A DNA stretch of 64,000 nt. Origin: Flavobacterium ustbae (GTDB lineage Bacteria > Bacteroidota > Bacteroidia > Flavobacteriales > Flavobacteriaceae). Below the pieces are notes generated by a model. It had not been told where the DNA came from, ran no database searches, and was given only the letters and a program-made list of their open reading frames with translations. The stretch spans positions 124,001-188,000 of the forward strand of contig NZ_RPOC01000007.1 in the NCBI RefSeq assembly GCF_003946915.1, in the 5' to 3' direction. The position numbers and the translations under genes are program-made. Shown here one piece after another: positions 17,959-26,859 of the stretch (position 1 is the first letter of the stretch; each line of letters starts with the position of its first letter).

Positions 17959-19974
17959 TTAACGCGACATCCAAACCGTCATTTCTCCCTGCCCTTTATT
18001 TCCCCATGCAAAATACGGAACCAATTTTACAGGTACTGAAATTGCATCCTTAGAAGAAAGTGGTTTGTATAAAGACTTATTCCAGGAATTATTAGGATTA
18101 ATGACCGCTTCCGCCTCAATGCTCACTAAATTTCTATTATTCAATGTAAAATTGTTCGTTGCAAATTTCGAATTCAGTTTTAAAGCCACATCATTCACAC
18201 TAATTTTCGCAGGAAGCTGATCTGATTCTAAACAATAAACCAACGGTCCTCTTTTTACAGCCACCTGATTTTTAACTTCTTCTACTAATGGATTGGCTTC
18301 CATCAACTCAACCGGCATTGGAAGATTCAATTCAATAACATCACCTTTTTTCCATTTTTGATTTAATTTCAAATAAGTTCCTGAAACAATCTGATCTGTA
18401 ATTTTCGAATTGTTAACCGAAACTTCAGCATTCTGACTCCATCCCGGAATTCTTAAAAAGAAAGCTTGTAGGTCTTTTGGTGCTTTTACGATTTTCAAAG
18501 TAATTTTCCCATCCCACGGATAATTGGTCACTTGTTCAATTTCTAAAGCATCTCCGTTTAACGATTTCGTATTCAAAGTATTGCTTCCGTATAAATTCAC
18601 ATACAAGCCATCTTTAGAAAGATTGTAAGCGTAATTTCCAACTTCGGCAATTGTTCTTGTTACGTTTGGCGCACAACAATTTGATAACGCAATATATCCC
18701 TCGCGCACATTTCCCCATCTTTGGTGAAACGGAAGATCTAAAGAAACATTCAGCGGATTATTATACAAGAATTTTTCCCCTTCCAAATCCATTCCAGAAA
18801 GTACACTATTATATAAAGCCAATTCTACAATATCAGCATATTTGGCATCTCCCGTAATCTGAAGCATTCTCCAGTTCCACAATACATTTCCAATATTAGC
18901 GCAGGTTTCAGTATGAGCCGTTGCATTTGGCAATTGAAAAGGTCTCCCGTAAGCCTGATGAATTTTCTGAACTACAGTCGGATCATAAGAAGTTCCATCT
19001 GGCGAAACTCCATCATACAAAGATCCACAACCTCCGGTAATGTACATTTTGCGATATGTTACATCATCCCAAATAGATTCAAGATTGTCTAACAATTTCT
19101 TTTCTCCCGTTTCGGCATATAAGTCGGCAACTCCCGCATATAAATAATTTGCCCTTACCGCATGTCCCATTGCCGTAGTCTGCTGTCTAAACGGAACTCT
19201 ATCCTGATTGTCATCGGTTCCGTCGCTCGTCGTTCCTTTAATGTCGATTAGATTATTGGCTAATTCCAAATATTTCGGATTCTTGGTTGTACGATACATT
19301 TCGACAATTCCCATATAATGCGACGGACAAATAGCATTTCGCGCCAATTCAGGCGAGGCTTTTTTGTAAAAATCATACAAGAAGTCGGCAACACCTTTGG
19401 CAATAATTAGGAAATTATCTTTCCCTGTCGCACGATAATGAATACAGGCTGCAGTCATTAAATGTCCCATATTGTATTTCTCGAAACCCAATTGTTTTTT
19501 CACTTCTTCCGGGCCTAAAGTTCCCCAGCGTTCATCAATCAAAACTGGCGTATGAATATAACCATCTTTACGCTGCACTTTCGCGAAAAGCGCAATAGCT
19601 TTATCCATTTCGGCATCGAGTTTTTTATCTTTTGTAATAGCATAAGTCGCTGCCATTCCTTCAAAAATCTTGTAGAAATCTCCATCATGAAAAGAAGGTC
19701 CTTTGAAAGTTCCTTTGCTTAATCCGGCTGCAATTTCGAAATTTTTATACGCATGCGACTTTTCACTATGATACAAATCCCACATATAAGGAAGCGTATT
19801 TTTGGTCTCTACATCAAATTGTTCTTTCCAAAATCCGTTGGTCCATTTTACGTCTTGTAGTCCAACGCTCTGTAGTTTTGAATATGGACTTTGTGAATTC
19901 GCCACTAAACCTTTGTTCTGTGCAAATATTATAGTTGAAAGAAATAAAGAGGATATGATGATGTTATTTTTCAT
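17959..19974 (-). CDS. GH127 family glycoside hydrolase
   Basis: Protein of 671 residues with signal peptide (IIFAQ, residue 19). The (alpha/alpha)6 barrel and the Zn-binding catalytic set of GH127 are intact: HTETCANIGN gives E356 and C358, and SNCCAPNVTRT gives C433-C434, one of which serves as nucleophile in the family. Characterised GH127 members remove beta-L-arabinofuranose, and in RG-II loci also aceric acid (BT1003) or arabinofuranose (BT1021). Given the GH140 neighbour, an RG-II side-chain role is likely, but sequence reading alone cannot choose between arabinosidase and aceric-acid hydrolase. Confidence 0.93.
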   Translation of the reverse strand: MKNNIIISSLFLSTIIFAQNKGLVANSQSPYSKLQSVGLQDVKWTNGFWKEQFDVETKNTLPYMWDLYHSEKSHAYKNFEIAAGLSKGTFKGPSFHDGDFYKIFEGMAATYAITKDKKLDAEMDKAIALFAKVQRKDGYIHTPVLIDERWGTLGPEEVKKQLGFEKYNMGHLMTAACIHYRATGKDNFLIIAKGVADFLYDFYKKASPELARNAICPSHYMGIVEMYRTTKNPKYLELANNLIDIKGTTSDGTDDNQDRVPFRQQTTAMGHAVRANYLYAGVADLYAETGEKKLLDNLESIWDDVTYRKMYITGGCGSLYDGVSPDGTSYDPTVVQKIHQAYGRPFQLPNATAHTETCANIGNVLWNWRMLQITGDAKYADIVELALYNSVLSGMDLEGEKFLYNNPLNVSLDLPFHQRWGNVREGYIALSNCCAPNVTRTIAEVGNYAYNLSKDGLYVNLYGSNTLNTKSLNGDALEIEQVTNYPWDGKITLKIVKAPKDLQAFFLRIPGWSQNAEVSVNNSKITDQIVSGTYLKLNQKWKKGDVIELNLPMPVELMEANPLVEEVKNQVAVKRGPLVYCLESDQLPAKISVNDVALKLNSKFATNNFTLNNRNLVSIEAEAVINPNNSWNKSLYKPLSSKDAISVPVKLVPYFAWGNKGQGEMTVWMSR

Positions 19975-20016
19975 TTTGAATATATTTTTGATATTCGGAT
20001 TTATTTAAAGATTTTG

Positions 20017-20275
20017 TTTCACGCAGATTTAAAAGGATTTAAGCTGATTAAAACAGATTTTTTTAATTTTTCTCGCAGATTTGCAGATTGAGCTGATTAA
20101 ATTTTAATTATAAAAAATCAACGCAAATCGGTTCAATCTTTTAAAATCTGCGTGAAAATAAAATAAGATAGCAAAGGAAATCTGTTTAATCTGCTAAATC
20201 TGCGAGAGTCTATTTTTTTTTCTTCTAAAATAAAAATCTGCATAATCTGCCGAAATCAGCAGAATCTGCGTGAAA
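20017..20275. repeat. Compound palindromic repeat region, 'cacgcagattta' family
   Basis: The 310-bp gap 19975-20284 holds interleaved inverted words: TTTCACGCAGATTTAAAAGG near 20017, CTCGCAGATTTGCAG near 20072, AAAATCTGCGTGAAA near 20143, CTAAATCTGCGAGAG near 20193 and AATCTGCGTGAAA at 20263-20275. Two nested hairpins can form. No gene or promoter was recognised. Confidence 0.8.
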
Positions 20276-20284
20276 CCTTATTAT

Positions 20285-22735
20285 CTATTTTACAAAGAAA
20301 TTGATCGTTCTGCTCATAGAATCTCCATCTGCATCTTTTACTGTAATCACAAACGATGCAAAGCCTTTATCTGAAGCAGTGAACTGAATTTCTTTTCCTT
20401 TTAAACTCACATTTCCGTTTTTAACCTCAGAGAAAGTATAAACTGGTTTATTGTCGTAACCTTTGAAATAATCAGCTGCAGCTAAAACCTTTTTATCTTT
20501 TAAACTAATAAAATAATGAGGCTGAGCGAGCCAGTCTAAATAATTATCCAATTGTGTAAACCCGTCTTTATCCACATCTGAATTAGCATCTGAGAAATCT
20601 CCTGCTGGTGAATTTTCATTTAAACCAAAAGCTTTCTCCCACCAATTTGGTAGTCCATCGTGATCCGTGTCAAAATCTGCCGGTCGTTTTTCTGACGGGA
20701 AGTTCGGCCATCCTCCGGCATCTTCTTCGTTATCAATCATACCGCTCAAACCACTTTTACTTCCTTTATAAGTAAATGTGCCTTTTTTAGTTTCCTCGAT
20801 GATTCGATTATCATGTTTATCAAAAAACGGCTGATTGGCTCCGACATCCGAAAGGACATTTTTATAAGCCGCTTTCGCTGATTGTGTTTCGACAAAAGAA
20901 TCAAAAAATGGCTTATTGACGAAGGTTTCGTACTCAACCATCTCTTTGTTAGTAATCGTCATTTTTCTACCTTTCTCCTGAGATTTTTCATCAAAATAAC
21001 CCGGCATTACATTTCCATCAAAGAAATAACGCTGCATTCCTTTACCAACCCCTTCGTGCTGCGCATTTAGAGCCACAAAAATTTTCGTAGAAGCACCTGG
21101 TTTGTAATAATTATTGACAAAATTTACTTCGTTGGCACCCCCATCAGTTGCTCTTGAACCCCAGTTGTATACTACGTTGTTGCGAATATCCAATCTTCCT
21201 GTATAAAATCCGTCACCGCTTAAACCGCCGCCAATGCTCCAGTTACGGCCTTGATTGTGCGCCAATAAATTATGGTGAAAACTGCCGATATCACCACCAA
21301 TTGTAGCGGCATATCCATGCATTTTTCCCTCTTTATATTTTCCGTGTCCTGCTACATTTAAGGCCTCAGAGATTAAAGTTCGCTGTAAAGTAATATGATG
21401 CGCACCTCTTGAACTGAAAGACTCATCGATTGTCCAGCTTATCGAACAGTGATCAATAATACTGTGATCAGCGCCGGTTAACCCCATTCCGTCGTAAGTT
21501 CTTCCACCACCGATACGCACTTTCAAGAATCGAACTATACCATCATCGCCCGTAAGTCCCAATGGCGCACGACTGATCGTAATTCCTTCTCCCGGAGCAG
21601 TTTGTCCAGCAATAGTAATATAAGGCTGATTAGCCACTAAGCGAGATTCAAGTTTAATATTTCCCGAAACAGTAAAAACAATCGTTCTTGGTCCAATTTC
21701 CTGATTTATGGCGTCTCGCAAACTACCTGGACCGTCATCGTTTAAATTAGTAACTTCAACTACTTTTCCGCCACGTCCGCCAACGGCATAACGCCCATAC
21801 CCTTCAGCTCCCGGAAAAGCCAATTGCGCTGGCTTAAACGACCAGACATTTCCTAAAGTTTCCTGACCGTTTTGATCTACTTCGTCGACTCTCCAGTAAT
21901 ACGTTGAACCGCTGTATAAATCTGAAACAGTATAATTTTTATCTACTAATTTTCCTTTAAATTCTTTGGAAGATTCGGTTGCATTGGCTACAGCATTTTT
22001 ATCCAAACCAAAGTACAATTTATGAGCTGTCCCGTTTTTAGAAGCATCCCATTTCAAAATCACATTTTTAGTCACTTCAACATGTTCGTCTCTGTTTGCA
22101 GGTTGCGGAGTTCGCGCCTGATTCATCAAATTTGGCGTATCCAGTTCAAAACCATTAATCACGATTTGTTTTACAATATTTGGATTATTTGTAGCATCAA
22201 TTTCAAAACGAACAATTACGTCTTTCCCTTTTTCGGCATTAAATGTAATATAAGCCATCGAAGCATCTACTTTTGCATTCGCTCTCTGACTTGCATTTAC
22301 AGTTTCCTGAAGTTTCCCATTTACAAAGATTTTTATCGGAGAAAAAGTCTTTCCCGTAATCACATCAAACGCATTATGAAATGTCAAAAGTGTATGTTTT
22401 CCTGCCGTTAAACCACTTATTTTTAATTCTAAATTTTCAGCTGTAATCAATCCGTCGCTTCCTAATTTATTGTAATGCGGTGCGCTCATTCCAACCTTGT
22501 ACCACTTTGAAGTGAAGTTTCCTTTTAATTGAAATGTCAAGCCATTAAAAGACTTTTGATCTTCTTTACCTTCATTAATCACCCAAGCTTCATAACCTGG
22601 ATCATGAACTTCTTCTAATCTTCTCTGGAAAAAGTCAAAATCGACTTTTACGATTTGTTTATCCGCCCTTTGCGCTAGCATGTTTGTTATCAAAAGCATA
22701 GACACAACTGCTGTGGTTACAATTTTTTTAATCAT
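20285..22735 (-). CDS. Multidomain PL1-type pectate lyase (malectin-like + Fn3-like + lyase)
   Basis: Exported protein of 816 residues (signal peptide ending NMLAQ, residue 22). Order of regions: malectin-like beta-sandwich about 27-200 (GLTAGKHTLLTFHNAF, KIFVNGKL), a fibronectin-III-like domain about 205-303 (TYYWRVDEVDQNG), PL1 beta-helix from FPGAEGYGRYAVGGRGG (about 307) through TIAGQTAPGEG and IIDHCSISWTIDES, an Asp-rich Ca-binding stretch (DFDTDHDGLPN, DVDKDGFTQ) about 695-735, and a C-terminal Ig/cadherin-like tail. The added domains likely bind glycan. Its ATG lies inside the end of the DUF5703 gene (8-bp overlap), so translation is coupled. Confidence 0.9.
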   Translation of the reverse strand: MIKKIVTTAVVSMLLITNMLAQRADKQIVKVDFDFFQRRLEEVHDPGYEAWVINEGKEDQKSFNGLTFQLKGNFTSKWYKVGMSAPHYNKLGSDGLITAENLELKISGLTAGKHTLLTFHNAFDVITGKTFSPIKIFVNGKLQETVNASQRANAKVDASMAYITFNAEKGKDVIVRFEIDATNNPNIVKQIVINGFELDTPNLMNQARTPQPANRDEHVEVTKNVILKWDASKNGTAHKLYFGLDKNAVANATESSKEFKGKLVDKNYTVSDLYSGSTYYWRVDEVDQNGQETLGNVWSFKPAQLAFPGAEGYGRYAVGGRGGKVVEVTNLNDDGPGSLRDAINQEIGPRTIVFTVSGNIKLESRLVANQPYITIAGQTAPGEGITISRAPLGLTGDDGIVRFLKVRIGGGRTYDGMGLTGADHSIIDHCSISWTIDESFSSRGAHHITLQRTLISEALNVAGHGKYKEGKMHGYAATIGGDIGSFHHNLLAHNQGRNWSIGGGLSGDGFYTGRLDIRNNVVYNWGSRATDGGANEVNFVNNYYKPGASTKIFVALNAQHEGVGKGMQRYFFDGNVMPGYFDEKSQEKGRKMTITNKEMVEYETFVNKPFFDSFVETQSAKAAYKNVLSDVGANQPFFDKHDNRIIEETKKGTFTYKGSKSGLSGMIDNEEDAGGWPNFPSEKRPADFDTDHDGLPNWWEKAFGLNENSPAGDFSDANSDVDKDGFTQLDNYLDWLAQPHYFISLKDKKVLAAADYFKGYDNKPVYTFSEVKNGNVSLKGKEIQFTASDKGFASFVITVKDADGDSMSRTINFFVK

Positions 22736-25079
22736 TTTTGGTGGTAATAGTTAGTTTCGTTTTTTCTTCTGTCGAAAAACCCAACAGATTTATAATATCT
22801 TTTTTTCTTTCTTCTGGAATTACTTTTAGAGCTTTTAATTCACCGTTAACGAGTTCAGCTTCAATAGTGGTGTTTTGTGTGGCATGCAATTTAAAATGAA
22901 CGTTCCACTCTTTTGGCCACGCCGGAAAAAGATAAATTTTTCCATCTGCTTCCTGCAACAACATTTCCTGCATGCCAATCATTCCAGAACCGCCCCAATT
23001 ATGATCTGGAACCCAGTCAAATCCTGGTCCCCAAAATGCTGGAAAACGTCTTTCTGAATTCGCCATTTTTAAAGTGTTATACTTCGTAGCCCCTTCGGTC
23101 AAACCTAATCTTGCAGAAAATATATTATCCTGCTTCCATCCTACATGACTTCTGAATTTTATCGCATCCGAATCATATTTCCATGTATTTAAAGCCGTTT
23201 CTAAATCAGGTTTTCCAACGCCATAAATTCCCCAGGGATAAACAGGATACAATTGGGGAACTTCCGAATTATTAACCCTTTCCCATGATTTTGCAGGAAC
23301 TAAAACTTTATGATTGTCAATTTGCCCAAAATTTAAAGGCGGAATTCTATTTTGAAAGGCTTTTAAATAATCGATATCTTCTTTTGACAATTCTTTTTGC
23401 GAAAGGTTTAAAAGCTTTTCTGTAATTACTTGTAAAGCCGAAATCGTACTATTTGAGTTATTCGTCATTTTGTAAGTTTCAGCGCCCGAACCTGGATAAA
23501 GAACTAATTTTCCGTTTCCATCCAATGCTTTTCTGCCTCTTTGTTTGGCTAAATATTGATAATGTTCATCAAAAAAACGCAGACAGCTAATTATAAATTG
23601 ATTGTATTTCTGAATGTCTTCTTTGGCATATTCTTTCTGCTGTAACATCATTTGGCAAAACTCCAAAACCGTGTCCCACTCATATTCCAGCCACACATTG
23701 TATTCCATTCCCGGATCGTAATCTGCGGGACGTTTCCATTCGTATTCGGCAGGATTCGGAAGTCCGAAGTTTTCTAACTGTTCTGTGAAAGATGCGCCGT
23801 TATGTTTCCAGTAGACTTTACTGCGTAATTCGGCATTTTTTTGAATCGTTAAGTAATAATCCAATTGTGATTTCATCATATCAAAATCGCCGCTTTTTAC
23901 CATCGGAAAATAAACCAATCGCTGGTTTTGTGCCGTCATCGTTCCTCCTCCCCAATTTCTGAAATCGGGTGTGAAATTCAGATCCTTATTCGTGTAAACA
24001 GGATCAACCGTAAAAAGTCCGCCGTTGAATTTTGTTGGGTATTTCCCGTACGCATTGCATCCGAGCATGTAGCGAAACAACTGATAATTCTGACCGATTT
24101 GATAAACAGAATCCTTCTCAATCGATTGATTTTTCTGTGTAAAAATAAAACTGCGATTCCAGAAATTATTCCACCATTTTATCGTGTTTTTCTCAGCTTG
24201 TTTGGCTGTGCTTTTAGTTGATGAAATCAAACTTTTCAATCCATTATCCCACGTTGAAAAATCAGATTGACCTGTATTTAAATAAATTTCTAATGAATGT
24301 TTTTTCGAAGGTTTTACACTCGTTAAATTAAAACCTTTGAAATCGGTATCCTGATATTTTCCAAGATACGTTCCATCTGGTTTTAAGTTATCACCTTTCA
24401 TGAATCCGCCGAAAGTTAGATTCGCAATCGGGTTCAACATTTCCTCTTTAACTGATTCCATTTTCTGTTGTTTTACAGCAACATCAAAAACGGTTTGTTC
24501 GCGGTTTCTGTGATAGAATTTAAGTCCGTTATTTTCAAAAGCAATCGAATCTTTAAAAATAATCAAATCACCCTGAGGCGCCCATTTATAGGAATTTGCA
24601 TTGTTTTCTTTTCCTTTTGAATGATGATTCTTATAACGCCAGCTTTCATAAGAAGCCGTCATTTTCAACGGATTTTTGCTTTCTAAATCAACATGAATAA
24701 TCGGTTTAAAAACATCAACCCAAAGTTTAATTTTAGCATCATTTTGTCCAACCAAAACATAACCGTCTTTTAATTTTAATTCCTGACGAAAACCTTCTTT
24801 ACCCTCAAACGGATTTGGTGTTAAAGTAATTTTTACACGTCCTAATTTCAACAACGTATTATGTTCATCAAAAGTCCCGCTTCGAGAAAAATAGAAATAC
24901 AAATCACCTTTCTCTACCCAGACATTCATACCAATATCACCGCCTCCCAAAGGCATAGATTCTGATGAATTGTGGCTTTGCGTTGTCCAAACTTGATTGT
25001 AAGTATCAAGCACAGGGATTTGCGCTTTAAGGCAAAGCGTAGTGAAAAGAGAAAATAGAAGTATTAAATTTTTCAACAT
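22728..25079 (-). CDS. DUF5703 domain protein, predicted six-hairpin-type glycosidase
   Basis: Protein of 783 residues with a signal peptide (LCLKAQ, residue 19). The N-terminal half carries SESMPLGGGDIGMNVWVEKGDLYFYFSRSG, the usual entry to DUF5703 and similar in shape to the N-terminal beta-domain of GH95-like enzymes. The C-terminal half is a helical barrel (about 320-700) with WNNFWNRSFI, YFPMVKSGDFDMMKSQLDYY, EYEWDTVLEFCQMML and a final small beta domain. Candidate acidic residues are in LEYEWD. I recognise the domain but no characterised activity. The 8-bp overlap with the multidomain PL1 implies joint expression, so it probably handles a pectic side chain. Confidence 0.78.
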   Translation of the reverse strand: MLKNLILLFSLFTTLCLKAQIPVLDTYNQVWTTQSHNSSESMPLGGGDIGMNVWVEKGDLYFYFSRSGTFDEHNTLLKLGRVKITLTPNPFEGKEGFRQELKLKDGYVLVGQNDAKIKLWVDVFKPIIHVDLESKNPLKMTASYESWRYKNHHSKGKENNANSYKWAPQGDLIIFKDSIAFENNGLKFYHRNREQTVFDVAVKQQKMESVKEEMLNPIANLTFGGFMKGDNLKPDGTYLGKYQDTDFKGFNLTSVKPSKKHSLEIYLNTGQSDFSTWDNGLKSLISSTKSTAKQAEKNTIKWWNNFWNRSFIFTQKNQSIEKDSVYQIGQNYQLFRYMLGCNAYGKYPTKFNGGLFTVDPVYTNKDLNFTPDFRNWGGGTMTAQNQRLVYFPMVKSGDFDMMKSQLDYYLTIQKNAELRSKVYWKHNGASFTEQLENFGLPNPAEYEWKRPADYDPGMEYNVWLEYEWDTVLEFCQMMLQQKEYAKEDIQKYNQFIISCLRFFDEHYQYLAKQRGRKALDGNGKLVLYPGSGAETYKMTNNSNSTISALQVITEKLLNLSQKELSKEDIDYLKAFQNRIPPLNFGQIDNHKVLVPAKSWERVNNSEVPQLYPVYPWGIYGVGKPDLETALNTWKYDSDAIKFRSHVGWKQDNIFSARLGLTEGATKYNTLKMANSERRFPAFWGPGFDWVPDHNWGGSGMIGMQEMLLQEADGKIYLFPAWPKEWNVHFKLHATQNTTIEAELVNGELKALKVIPEERKKDIINLLGFSTEEKTKLTITTKND

Positions 25080-25109
25080 TTTAATTTTTATATAGAATAC
25101 TGTTTTTGA

Positions 25110-25279
25110 ACCATATAAGTTATATAAGATAATTTAAGCTGTTACCTAAAATTGAAACTTATAAAGTTAAAAAAAGAACATAAAAGCTTAAATTAAGCGA
25201 AGCTTTAAATTTTGACTTATATTTCCTTAAAACACAATCCAAACACAAAGCTTAAATTATCTTATATAACTTATATGGT
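25110..25279. repeat. Long inverted repeat, 'accatataagttatataagat' family
   Basis: The first 32 bp or so (ACCATATAAGTTATATAAGA continuing to AGCT at 25140) are perfectly complementary to 25249-25279. The loop holds another self-complementary pair built on AAGCTTAAATT. The same family is at 49877-50272 and in tandem at 59442-59762. Confidence 0.9.
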
Positions 25280-25290
25280 TTAAAAAAGAC

Positions 25291-26715
25291 CTACCATTCA
25301 TCCGTTCTAAACGAAGAAACTGGCAGGCCGCCTGCACTGAATAATTCCGCTTTCGCGAAATCCTTCCATAAATATCTTACTGCAACTGGTTTAGAAACTT
25401 TATCCGAAGTCAAAACCACAGATTTTCTTCTCACGACCGTTTTAGCCGGATAAAAAACTTTGTCTTCACCTGCGATTTCAAAACCTAAAACTTCCTTATC
25501 ATAAGACGTAATTCCGTTCGCAACATCATCAAAAGAAACTGTTACAGCACCATCTTTTATCTCCATTGATTTGTATTTCGGACTCTCAAATTCAAAACCT
25601 TCCATTCCGTATGTTCTGGCCAAAGCCTGAAAAGCTAAACGATTTCCTCCTTTTTCCTTGTCCATTGGATGAATGTTGTTTTCTTCTCCAACGTCCATTA
25701 AAACCGCCATTGCCGAATTCGGAATTTCCCTCGAAGCCTTAAACTGTGCTTCTCTCAAATAAGCCGAATTGTATTTCTCTAAATAATCTTTCGGATGAAA
25801 CGAAGCATAATTAAATGGTGCAATCTGCGCAAAGTAAAACGGAAAATCTCCTTGTTTCCATAAAGTTCTCCAGCTTGAAACCATTTTCTTCATTAAAGCA
25901 GTATACTCCGATGCTCTTTCGTAATTTGATTCTCCCTGATACCAAATACAACCTTTGATACCGTAACCAATTACAGGCGAAAGCATTCCGTTAAATAAAG
26001 TCGTCGGAACACGATTTGGATCTTTTGCCAATTCTTCTTTTGTGGTCGGAATTTTAGCGCTCGTAAAATCTTTCAGCATTTCCTGATTCATCCACGCTTC
26101 CATGCTCGACCCTCCGTACGAAACATGAATCAATCCCACTGGAACATTTAAAACTTCCTGCAAAAGCGACCCAAAATACCAAGCCGTAGCACTAAAATTT
26201 GAAGTCGATTTTGGAGAAGCTTCTTCCCATTTTCCTTCAAAATCGTCTTTTGGTTCTAAAACGGTCGCACGCGGAATCGTAATTAAACGAATGTTTTTAT
26301 TGGTTGATCTTACGATGATTTCGTTTCCATTTTTAACAGGTTGTCCCTGAAATCCTTTTAAAGGCATTTCCATATTGGATTGTCCAGAACACAACCAAAC
26401 TTCACCAATTAAAATATTTTTGATCGTTACTTTTTCTGTTCCTTCTAAAACTTCAATTATAAAAGGTCCACCTGCGGTTGGTGTTTGTAACTCGATTTTC
26501 CATTTCCCCGAAGCATCGGTTTTTGTTTTGTAAATTTTAGAATCCCATGATGTTTTGATTGTAACATTGGCATTCTTTTCTGCCCAGCCCCAAATTGGCG
26601 CATTTGATTTTTGCTGCAACATCATATTATCAGAAAACAATGCTGGCAATTTGATTTTCGCATTGATTTGAAGGCTTAGAAAAACCGTTAAAATTGCAAT
26701 GATTGATTTTTTCAT
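25291..26715 (-). CDS. Sialate O-acetylesterase-type SGNH carbohydrate esterase
   Basis: Exported protein of 474 residues (signal peptide ending LQINA, residue 19). Motifs: LFSDNMMLQQ (27-36), GEVWLCSGQSNMEMP (104-118, nucleophile Ser113), VSYGGSSMEAWMN (198-210), IWYQGESN (257-264, oxyanion block) and NNIHPMDK (346-353, His349). This is the DUF303/sialate-O-acetylesterase SGNH family, which in Bacteroidetes polysaccharide loci removes acetyl groups from plant glycans. Pectin and several RG-II sugars are acetylated, so a pectin deacetylase role is likely; true sialic-acid activity is improbable here. Confidence 0.88.
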   Translation of the reverse strand: MKKSIIAILTVFLSLQINAKIKLPALFSDNMMLQQKSNAPIWGWAEKNANVTIKTSWDSKIYKTKTDASGKWKIELQTPTAGGPFIIEVLEGTEKVTIKNILIGEVWLCSGQSNMEMPLKGFQGQPVKNGNEIIVRSTNKNIRLITIPRATVLEPKDDFEGKWEEASPKSTSNFSATAWYFGSLLQEVLNVPVGLIHVSYGGSSMEAWMNQEMLKDFTSAKIPTTKEELAKDPNRVPTTLFNGMLSPVIGYGIKGCIWYQGESNYERASEYTALMKKMVSSWRTLWKQGDFPFYFAQIAPFNYASFHPKDYLEKYNSAYLREAQFKASREIPNSAMAVLMDVGEENNIHPMDKEKGGNRLAFQALARTYGMEGFEFESPKYKSMEIKDGAVTVSFDDVANGITSYDKEVLGFEIAGEDKVFYPAKTVVRRKSVVLTSDKVSKPVAVRYLWKDFAKAELFSAGGLPVSSFRTDEW

Positions 26716-26732
26716 TTTTTATTTGTTTTTTT

Positions 26733-26853
26733 TGCCACAGATTAAAAGGATTATTTGGATTTTTTTTTCGCCACGAATACACGAATTCTTTAATTCTAAT
26801 TCGTGAATTCGTGGCTAATATTTAATCTGTGTTAATCATTTTAATCTGTGGCT
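26733..26853. repeat. Nested inverted repeat, 'gccacagattaaaagga' and 'gccacgaatacacgaa' families
   Basis: Outer arms GCCACAGATTAAAAGG and TTTTAATCTGTGGC enclose inner arms GCCACGAATACACGAATT and GAATTCGTGGC. Relatives: 45119-45184, 47871-48062 and, as fragments, 51951-52004. Confidence 0.85.
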
Positions 26854-26859
26854 AACATT

